Of a stretch of DNA of 64,000 nt, positions 53,837 to 64,000 are shown piece after piece. The DNA is taken from positions 8,897,452-8,961,451 of the forward strand of contig CM049409.1 in the NCBI GenBank assembly GCA_026929865.2. Direction: 5' to 3'. The notes under the pieces were generated by a model. The model was not told the DNA's origin. It did not search any database and saw only the letters and a list, made by a program, of their open reading frames with translations. A program made the translations under genes and the position numbers. Position 1 is the first letter of the stretch, and each line of letters begins with the position of its first letter. This DNA comes from Hyperoplus lanceolatus (lineage: Eukaryota > Chordata > Actinopteri > Uranoscopiformes > Ammodytidae).

Positions 53837-53918
<82 letters not shown>
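53836..53918. repeat. (AC)n microsatellite
   Basis: About 83 bp of AC with one AA break, 400 nt after the exon 3 donor. Confidence 0.97.
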
Positions 53919-53923
<5 letters not shown>

Positions 53924-56900
53924 TAGTCACACACAAACTGTTTCACACAGAGAGAAAAGACTGCTGTAAAAAGAAAAGTGCGTAAAGGCCATGTTACATG
54001 TCCAGGGAAATTTATAATCTGACAAGAATGAGGTTATCACTGTCTCAGATCTTGCTTTTGTCAAAGTTTTTTTATTCAGTGTGAGCGGAGACATTATATT
54101 TTACCTCGCGTCTTTGAGATATAGATAGTGACGGAGGAATAATGGATGTGCTCCACCACTCCATCGCTGGTAACTCGAGAACAAAGAAAGAAAGTCAGAC
54201 TGCTGGAATTTTTCAAGCTTCTTCTCCTTTTCAAATTGCACCTCAGTTGTAGATTTAAAAATGATAAAAGAAAACACTATTGTTGTCGAAATGTCGAAAT
54301 GAAATTAGTTGCACATCTGAAACCACCGTTAGAAATATTTAAAAATGTTGTTTTAACCATGATGTAAGCTAAAACCAATAACTACATAATAATAATTACA
54401 AGCCCCCCTCTCCCCTTTGGTCATAACTGAAGATACCCGTGCCAACCTTCACTAACACAATTAAAATGACTTGCCACACAAGCTTAAAAATCCTGTAAAT
54501 GTGATGTCGCTGTCCAGAAATTACACACTCCCCCCTGGCTGTCCTGACTGACCCTTCCATTCCTCATTCTCCTATGTGACCTAAGCATCAGCTGTGAGTC
54601 ATCCGTCACCAGCCCGCGAGGCTTGGGAGCATTCTGCCATTCCCATCCGGCCTGTTCTCCCTGTCAGGCCAGATGTGTCCACTGATATATATCCCCTCTC
54701 ACCACTACGGCCAACTCAGAACAGGTGGTCTCTGACCTCTACGTGCGTCTGTGTTGTCCAGGGCTGTTAACAGGTTCTGTCTGGGTCGCTGTGGCTCAGA
54801 CCTATGCTTCAAAGTCAAATTGCCGACATTATAAGATAAATGGTTCCTTTTAGCGGTTTGAATGTTCTTCATCTCCCCGGCAGGAACAAAATATGGAAAT
54901 ATGGTAAAGGCAGTTTTCATAATAACAGCACTTAAGAGGGGAAGAATGCAAAAAAGTATATAAAGTATATATATCATTTGTCATCCTCTCCGTCTGACAA
55001 AAGTGATTTTCATCTTAAAAAGTGTTTTTTCATGCCACTCTATAATTCATGTTTTATGCCACAAGGCTGCAAGTAATATATATATATATTTGCACAGCAG
55101 CAGTCAGGTTTTACTGAGTACTGTACTGTAGTGTACTATCACTGTTAGATGTTCCCATAGCAAAACAAAAAAACTCATCATATACCTGTATAAAGAAATA
55201 CATTAAAGCTATTTATAAATGTTGTTATTATTACATGTAATGTTTGGAGATTTAACTTGATGTAATCATGTATTATTTTATTTGAGAATCCTTGCAACAA
55301 GCAAGTTAGGAACATAGAATAAATACCTTGTGGAAATGATTTAAATGAAATGCTATGTAACAATATTTTATAGTGACAACATTGTCAACAAGTTTAGACG
55401 TACAAATAAAAGGTGGAATCAAGAGGAAAGAAAGCAAACAACCATTAAATGTTGGTTTTATTGAATGGATATGAATGCGTGACAGTTCCAGAGCTTAATA
55501 AGTGGTGCTTCTTTGTGCTGACTTATGGCAGTTTTTTTGTGAAGTCTCATCCTTTTTTTTTTTTTTTTTTGCTTGAATCTGCTGAGCTCGTGCAGTTTGC
55601 TAATTTGGCACCGCTGCACAGCACACCTGTTCCAAGGCCAGTGTGTGAAATGATCTCAGTCCGCACCAATATAAACAAGCTACCAGATCCAATTAATAAG
55701 CTGCTGTTTGTAAGCCTCTTGGCTCTGCCCCAGGAAAACTTGGCCACAGCAAGACAAGTACAAATCTACTGAGGAGAGGAATCAGTAGGGGTCCACTCCA
55801 CTGTGTGTGTGAGAGAGGCGAGTGTTTCCGGCAAGACTAGCAATGAAGTTTCAGTGTTTGTTTAAAAAAAAAACTGACTCTTTGCATGTCTAAATCCTTG
55901 TTAATTCTTCAGTTTATTGTACAGATGCCAACGTTTAGACTGAATTTGATCATCCTAGATTGTAGAGGCTTCCTTTGTGTCTTTGCGGCTTCTGGGATCA
56001 CTCTGTCTGAATTTTAAAAAAAATGTGTATGCAGTGAGTGGACTGTGTCTGTATGTCAAAGAAATCTTCTGTCACTTTCAAAGGGTTTCTCAAAAAGTAT
56101 ATACCAGTTGTCACAAAAAAGAAAATCTGCACACCTCAGTTCAAAATGCTCCATTTCTTTTGTCTTTCTTTGTGTGTGAATGTATTCCAAGTTAATGTAA
56201 ATGAGTATATGATCTGTTGCACTCCTGTCAGTTGTACCAGAGCAACCGTATGTGTTTGATTCAAATTGTAACAGTCTTATATGCTGTTACATATCAACTT
56301 CTTTGTCCCACATAGTTTTAATGGAGACGGGTTTTTTTTTTCCGTTAGAGCACTGGGAGGGGCTGTGTCATATCCAATATTTAGGACTTGATGTGTCCTG
56401 CAGTGCAAACAGAGCTGGATAGACATGCAGACTTGTGCCAGCAGCGGCTGCTTTGATGTATAGCATTGATCAATGGCACAGTTGGCCAGCTTCAAATGAT
56501 TAATGGTGGTCGTATGGGACATTCCACATTAGTCTTGATTAAAGACATGAATAGCGCTGTCTGGGGACCGAGGTGCTCGAATGTGTCATTGTGGTTGTGT
56601 GTGTGTGTGTGTGTGTGTACTTGTACAACCATTTTTGTGAGAAACAATTTAAGTTTTAGACCTTAGGTGTGAGGAGATTTTTTAGAAAGTGAGGACAATT
56701 CTATATCAACAAGGTATTGTTCATTTATTGCAGTTTCTTTAGAGCGACCTACAAGGTAGTTTATTAAAAAGTATATTCTTGACTAAACATTTGAGAGTGT
56801 ACAAAAAGATAGAGCGCTGCTCAGTCTGCAAGTCAACATTTAAGAGAGCACATATTGGAAAGAGCAGAATCAGATTGGAGGGTGCAATACAGATGGTGCT

Positions 56901-57792
56901 GCCTTTTCAGTTTTCTCCAGCTGTTGTGGCCGCTTATGAGATTTTGAAAGGTCGCACAATTGTTGTCTAGCAAGCTGCAAGATAAGGCACCCACACCAGG
57001 ATGTCAGGGTTACAACTTTTTTTCAAAGTTAATGTTTGTGCAATGAAATATTCAGCTTTTGAATATTTTGCTCCTCACTGAGCCTATTGCCGACCAAATT
57101 ACAATTTGCCTACAACCGAAATGATTGTGGGCGTGCGGACCTGCACTGCACTTACCGTTTCCTAGTTTTATCATACCGGTGTGTTGGGTTTGCACCACGC
57201 CTCCTGTTTCTATGCTCCCTCTGCGCTTAATCTGCTTCTGCACTTATGAATCCAAGCCTCTGCCAACAAATTTGAGTAGCTCTCCAATTTGTCCTGTGCT
57301 CGCTTGAATCTTTTTGTTGTCAATGCACTTCCAAAACTTTAAGATATACAAGATGTATGTCAATGTGAGTCACTCCAGTTTTATTCAAGTATGCTGTGTT
57401 TATAATAATACATTATTCATTTTTGGTTTCAGCTTCTCTCCTTGAAAACACAATGAGCTGGCTCGGTTCGCAGTAAAAAAAACTCGAGACCATGCGTTTC
57501 CCAGTGAGAACATTTCCTTTCATTCTTCTGTGGCAGGAAAGAAAAGAGGAAAGAGCCCTTTTGGAACACATGGCCACATCTAAACAACATCATTATGTAT
57601 TTGACAAAAAAAAATCCCCCTAGCAACATCCTCCTTGTGTTTCTATGGGAAATAAGATGCACTATATTTCAATAACACAGCTGACAATGCCACCATCTCA
57701 CCATCTCTCTCAGCATGTGCGGTGAAAAATATTATTACCAAGTCCATTCAATGAAGAGTTTTTTGGGCCAGTCAAAGAGAGCTCCCTGGTTT

Positions 57793-57811
57793 CCCCCCCC
57801 CCCCCCCCCCC
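57793..57811. repeat. Poly(C) tract
   Basis: Nineteen C's in a row followed by G. Confidence 0.95.
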
Positions 57812-58256
57812 GCTTTTAATTGGATCTGTCAGGAGTACGAGATGAGTTGAACTGTCCGTGGCTCTTTCGTTTCATTGGCACTATTTTGAGTGGGGCTGCT
57901 AGCTTGTTTGCCTGTCGACTCCAAAGCTTTTTTAATATCATTACTAGACTAGCCTGTGATGATGGGCTTTGCGACCGTGCAGTCTAAATAAACCCGTGCT
58001 GACCTAATGACCCTCATGAGCTGGAGACAGGAAATAGATAGATTCTGGATGTTGAGCGTCAGCAAACTTCCCAGAGCAATACTTTTTGCAGTCTACTACC
58101 TCCTTCTCGTACCAACTCTTCCCTCACACCCACATCCTCTGTTCCCCTCGTGTCTGTGATCAACCTGAAGTGATGCCCTTTTCCTGTCATATGTCTGGCT
58201 GTTTCTCCCTCTGTCTCTCGATATCCAGATCGTTCTACTGTCCCACTCCTGCCCCC

Positions 58257-58267
58257 ATCTCTCTCTA

Positions 58268-58302
<35 letters not shown>

Positions 58303-58303
58303 A
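58257..58303. repeat. (TC)n microsatellite, imperfect
   Basis: About 47 bp of TC with A and T interruptions. Confidence 0.9.
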
Positions 58304-60466
58304 TCTGCCTTTTTCTATATCCCTTCCACCCACGCTCTCTCCACATGCAGGCTTGTGTGTTTTCACAGAGCAGCTTTTCATGTCACCACACAACCTGAGA
58401 CCCTGTCGAAGCCACCGGTGGGGAAAACGTTGGTTTAGAGCCAACACATGTGTACTCATGGATTGGGTACAACTGCCAAATCTCTGTGTGACTTTACTTT
58501 AGATGCCAAGGCATTTTGTCCTGCCTGTCACAATCAATTCAGGCGTCATTACAAGGTTAAACACCACTAGCCACTTAAAGGCAATGGCTTTCTAATGGCT
58601 GCTTCTCTGCACTTGGCTTGGTTGTGTTTTCCCCATTATTCTTTGATTTCTTGTTATGATACAGTAACACAGTTAGCAGAGGAAAACGATGTCCTCTGTC
58701 CAGTCACAGTGTATTTCTGTTTTTTTATACACTGGACGCTTTTTTTTCTTCTTTACTTAGAGAAGGAATTGACACCACTCTCATGCCTGTTTGTTAAATA
58801 TCAAGCAACAGCCAGGGTCCGGTTAACCAATTCAAGGGGGTTGTGTGCAGGTGTATCCCTTGGATGTGACCAATTCCCTTGAGTCCACACTGGTTGCCTG
58901 GCAACTGCTCAGAGCCAACAACTAGTCCGGCACCTAAGCTTCCTGTTAAATAGAGATTTTTTACACCTTGAAAACGCAGAGCTTCTACAGAGAAGAAGTT
59001 GACAAAAAAGTTTATCCTGACTTGGCTTTTGCTGCAATGCATTGTATGAATATATACACACACAATTCTGTTAGAATACTTTGTAACACAAACAGCGATG
59101 TTCCGCTGTTGATCTTGCGATTGTCGCGCAGAGTATAAAATGAGTGCAGCTTTAGTTCAAATATCTCCTCATAGTATTATAAACCACGGTGCAGTGTTTT
59201 GATGTCTGTTAAGCCTTCAAAGTCATTGATATAGCACTGAAATAGTTTTTCCCCCATGGATCATATTCTATTGTCTCAATTGTATCCTAAAATATCAATC
59301 CACAACAATGTAATACAAGAGTTTCATGGTAGGTAAGGCTATAAGTCCTTTACCTGCTGCTGCTGTTTAAAAAAGTAATCATTCTCAGGTTGAGAAATAG
59401 TACTCCATCTCCCCTTTTAACACTGTTGGCAGCCACACATTTTGTCTGGAAAGATGAGATCTGGAGCACATGTCTATAGTATGCTCTTTTACATACATCC
59501 TTTTTGTTGACATTGTAGTCGTAGTTTTTGTTCAGCTCAGAGCACATAGTTATCACATTGCGCCTCCTGCCATCTTTAATTAACTGGCTAAAGACTGTGT
59601 GGATAATGCACCGTGCCCTTTGGGGGACAGTTTCCCGGTCTTGAAGGACAATATAAAGAGAGAGAGAGAGAGATTAGTAATAGGTGTTGCTTGGGGAAAA
59701 GATTAGTAGTAGTTTGTTTTGACCGGGAGGATCAGAGCCAAGCATCAGAGCCAAACTAGCTCAAAGTCCCCTAATAGTGTATGTTTTTTTCCCTCTCTTT
59801 AAGTCTGTTCACTTTCCCTCTTGGCCTTCCTCATTCTCTCAAAGTTGGATTGATTTTCCAAGCAGAGAGATCTCTGGGGAATATCACTCTCAAGTTTTTA
59901 TTTTTACCAAGCGATCGTCTGAGATAATATGGCCTTCAAGAAAGGTGTCTGCATGACGTTATTCACATATTTATGTGATTATGTAGCTGGAATTATCTTG
60001 TTTATTACAATGGGTTCATTACAATCCAAAACCTGAATCTTTGGTTGGAGTACAGCAGATCAAGTCTAGAACACTGAGTAATAATTTTGACTCAGTTTTT
60101 GCCCTAATTTTGCTTTCGATGAAGCATTTAAACACTTACTTTATGCATGAATGCAGTATGTCAGCACATGGCATCATCTATTTGTTCATTGACAAATACC
60201 TATTTTTGCAGCAGTAGAGAGGAGGGTGAAGGGGGTTTTCACTTATAGCACTTAGCTAGTACGGTCAGGTTGGTGCTTTGTGTTGCTATGTGTCTCCTTT
60301 TCTTTTCTCATTCATGCAAAGTAACATGAACATCTCCTAATTTTAACAGCTTTTAACGTTACATATGCTGTACCGAGCTTGGGTCACCTGTCAAGGGTGT
60401 TAGCTAGGAGAACAATTAGGAGAACAAGTAGATGAGGGCAATTTTCAGTTTTCTGTCCGAGCACTT

Positions 60467-60470
<4 letters not shown>

Positions 60471-60505
<35 letters not shown>
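60471..60505. repeat. (GA)n microsatellite
   Basis: About 35 bp of GA. Confidence 0.93.
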
Positions 60506-60509
<4 letters not shown>

Positions 60510-61538
60510 ATGAGAGCCTCCAAATGAAAGCCAAGGGGTGATGCATTTAAAAAGGATCCAGCTTTTTAAATTAGACACTGATATATCCAGTATGTTGTCA
60601 GCAGAGTGAAGTATTGCCTTGGTTTAAGTGAGTAGAGTAGTAGTATTAGTTTTTCATATGGAGGTGGTGTGGGTCTTACATATGTTGATGGTGCATAATA
60701 TTCAGATTTATCCATGGCATCATTTATCTGCATCAACACAAGACACTCCTTGGAAAATCCTGGAGAGCGTGGTAGGTGACATTACCTCGCTGTACAAAGA
60801 CGGATTTCTCAAGGTAATGAAATGCATGCGTGAACTGCACATTATAATACACTTCCATGCATTTGTCTATGACAGGATGTAGCCATTAGTGTAAGGCACA
60901 GCCATTAAGTGCTGTGTCTAGGCTAGGGAATCATCCAGCATCATAATCACGTTTCAGACACAAGCCTCCCCAAACCCTAAGCTTGTAATAAAAGCTTTTA
61001 TGAGAAATCATTTTCAAAGTCTGCAGTAGAAATACCTTTGTGTGTGTGATCCCCATCCTCTTATATTTCTCAGTAAGACACAGGGAACGGCTCATTGGTC
61101 GTGGACCCATGAGAAATAAGGACTTCTGAGACAGCTCAGCAGCTGTTTCTCACACTCTCACTGGTGTGTGTGCTTGATGTGTTTAATGCCAGCAATATAG
61201 CTTGCCACGCTATCAGCCCATGCAGGTGATATAAAATACAGATTATAGGGATTATTGAAATTGCTTCTACTGATGCTGCTGGTGCTGTGGAGTCTGCAGC
61301 ATTTTAATTGACATTATCATGTATGTTCACAAGCCAATCAGATGACAGATGTCTGCCGCTCTCAAATCATATTGCTTCAACTAAAGGTAAAAAAAAAAAA
61401 AAAAAATTATAACATCGTATGCATGCACAAAAGCCTTTCAGGACTATTTAATATGCTCCACAATATGACACAATAGATTAATCATTGAAAAGAACACATG
61501 CATTCATCAGTTCAAAAGGTTAAGGCTGTATACATACA

Positions 61539-61697
<159 letters not shown>

Positions 61698-63690
61698 TGT
61701 TCACAATTTGCCTGAAAACAAGGTAAAGAGGAAATGCATCATATGACATCACCGATCGAGGGGGAAGTTTTTGCTGAACAAGTTGGGCTGGACTACACAG
61801 GGGCAGCAGCACAATAGATCCGTGGGCTGTGTGTGTAAACACAGGCGCCAGTGGGAACTTTTTTTTTCCATTTAAAAAAATACTGTTGCTAATTTGTTTG
61901 AGAAACACATCTGCAAGGAAGCAGATGAACGTAAACCAGAAATCATAAATATGTGCTTTTGGAACAGAAACAGGAAATGTACATGTATGTATAACTTTGG
62001 AATTCCATTGTATAGGGTCAAATTGGTAGGATAATCTTTGTTGAGGTTGTTGTATTTGAATTTTTGGTCATCTTATTCATCGATTATGATAATATTTTAT
62101 CCGCCAGAGTACCTGTAAACTGGGAACATTGCAACATTGCTACAACAAAGTTTGATGGTGAAAATCAACAAGCAGGAAAAATGATCAGATGCTGTAAACA
62201 GGCATCAAAACCACTTGATATGAAGGTCTACCTGAAAATAAGCACAGCTGAATTGTTATAATCCCTAATTGCACAGGAACATATTCAGTTAATTTTGTCT
62301 GTGATACATTTTGAATTATCCTTCACTACAACTTCACCATGAACATTTTATTTTTTGTAAATATTATATTATGTTTTCGTAATTCTTAAATACCTTATTC
62401 AGAAACCACTGTCTTTATAATTTATGTGTGTTCGCTTTGGTCAGCAGGTGGATAAAACTAGTGCAGCATTGTGTTTTAGACATTGACGTGCTCAAGGCGG
62501 ATCACACTGGCCTAAGCTATCAGAGAAATGTTAAGTGTCTTGCCGATAGAAAGCCCAAATCAGGGCTCTGATTAACTCAATAGCACTGTGTTGTTTTTGC
62601 CACCAGTATAGACAGTCCAATAATTGACATCTCCCGCTCAATACCCAGCAGCCATGACCACTGATGCTGTTACACTGCGTCAGCATGTGTGTCTGATTGC
62701 TCAGCCTGATCCTTATGTTAAAATGATACATCCGTGCCAAGTGAAAGTTTCCATCTCCAGCGTGTTTGCAGGGTAATGGGCTGGAGAATGACAGATTGTA
62801 TGCTATTATCTTATTGGGAGAATCAGCGCGGCATCCTTGAACGTGTAAAGTGAGGGTTTAATGACGTGAGGCGTTTTTTAAAGAGGAGAAGAAGAATGCT
62901 CCATGCGTTGGGAGGCCTGGTAAGGCTGATGGTCTGGGATGTGTGCAGTCAGTGGGGCGACAATATTAAAGCAGTCGTCTTATGCAGCAGCTGGAAGTTT
63001 GTCTGTGTCTCGACTTCAAAAAAAAGGAGATGATTCTTTAAGATACGCACCAGTTATTTCAAGTTTTCTTGAATTTTTTTTGGCTGGAAGAAATAATTGA
63101 TAGAGTAAGACGGAAATAAAAAGGGAAGGGAAGAAAAGTGAAATACAATAACATCTTTAATATTTTTTTTTCCTGCCCGCCTAACCCTTAATTGCATATT
63201 TCCCCTGAAGACAAAAAAAAGTATAGTTGAACAATGAGGCTACCCAGGGGAGCCACCATAGATTAATTGGACAGATAGGAACCCTCTGACATTAACATTA
63301 ATGCATTTGTTTACTTCTTTTCAATGAATAATAATAGCCACCTCCCCTGAAGATCCCTCGTCACTCATTAGTTCCGGTGTGCAGCTGGTTATGGATGGGA
63401 ATATTGAGGCAGCAAAAAAAGAATAGCTCATTTCAGTGCTGGGCAGGCATACCGAAACTACTTCAAGGGTGGTTTTTGGAATACGCCTTTCTCGTACAAT
63501 TTTAATGAAGATTTTATGTTACTGCACACACTTGTTAACCGTTTATCAGCTGCAGTAAAGAACCAATACAGGAGGTTAAAAATGCCTTTTGTTTGATACA
63601 CATGCAAATCCTTATGTTAATAATAGATCAACATTTTCAATTCACTGTATGATGTGTTTTCAAAGTTTTGCTTGTAGTGATTACAAACTC

Positions 63691-63961
63691 GGGCCGACTA
63701 TGGCTCAGTTGGTAGAGCGGGTCGGCTGATGATCAAAGGGTTGGAGGTTCGATCCCCGCCCTGCCATTTGTGTTATGGTTGTTGTGTCCTTGGGCAAGAC
63801 ACTTAACCCACCTTGCCTCGTGTGAATGTCAATAGTTAGCCTGCTATCGGTGTATGACTGTGTGTGTGAATGGTAACGTGGGAAAGGAAAACAGGTCTCC
63901 CTTGAAAAAGAGTCTTCGGTCTCAATGGGATTTACCTGTATAAATAAAGGTTTAAAAAAAA
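63691..63961 (+). mobile_element. tRNA-derived SINE (V-SINE-like)
   Basis: The head 63691-63766 resembles a tRNA, with an A box TGGCTCAGTTGG (63701-63712) and a B box GGTTCGATCC (63746-63755), the RNA polymerase III promoter. It is followed by the conserved body GTCCTTGGGCAAGACACTTA (about 63786), common to fish V-SINE-type elements. The tail CCTGTATAAATAAAGGTTT and A-run ends the copy. It looks nearly full length. The exact family name needs a repeat library. Confidence 0.85.
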
Positions 63962-64000
63962 TTACTTTATGAAGATCAGTTGGAGGATTTGACTGACACA

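Noticed and set aside
60628-60882. Candidate adam12 exon 4
   Set aside because: The frame lacks the FTETHY-like sequence expected next in the prodomain, and no acceptor with the right phase was seen.
63691-63766. A functional tRNA gene
   Set aside because: The A and B boxes are intact but the stretch continues into a SINE body and A-rich tail, so it is a retroposon head and not a free-standing tRNA gene.

Overview
The window reads as teleost fish nuclear DNA, probably percomorph. It is AT-rich and has long (AC)n/(GT)n microsatellites, short exons scattered in large introns with GT/AG borders, and a dense nested set of fish-type DNA transposons (hAT-like with 8-bp duplications, piggyBac-like with TTAA, Harbinger-like with 3-bp duplications, one P-like) plus a tRNA-headed SINE. 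Nothing bacterial, viral or organellar was seen. The species cannot be named from the sequence alone.

Two protein genes lie on the + strand. The first (9184-23874) is an orthologue of C10orf90 (FATS). Seven exons join in one open frame of 580 codons plus stop with matching splice phases throughout. The last ~124 residues form the ALMS motif shared with ALMS1 and CEP295; the rest is serine-rich, basic and poorly conserved. The second gene, most likely adam12, has its signal-peptide exon at 30277-30394 and prodomain exons at 51078-51199 and 53361-53434. The window ends inside its third intron, so the protease, disintegrin and later domains lie outside. In human 10q26 C10orf90 also sits directly upstream of ADAM12 on the same strand, so conserved synteny supports both calls.

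Layout: 1-9.2 kb is C10orf90 upstream or first-intron sequence with a 155-bp (TC)n array and a possible leader exon. 9.2-24.3 kb is C10orf90, with a transposon cluster at 13.9-18.5 kb and an unusual (AC)n/(GT)n-flanked intron at 19.2-21.2 kb. 24.3-29.8 kb is the intergenic spacer, mostly transposons. 29.8-30.4 kb is the adam12 leader and first exon. 30.4-51.1 kb is adam12 intron 1, holding several large transposons. 51.1-64 kb carries exons 2 and 3 and the start of intron 3, ending with a SINE.

I found no undescribed multi-gene system. The most notable signals are the (AC)n/(GT)n intron with a weak 3' splice tract in C10orf90, the multi-level nested transposons with intact target-site duplications, a tandemly duplicated foldback element, and a hAT-like MITE inserted 60 bp upstream of adam12 exon 2.
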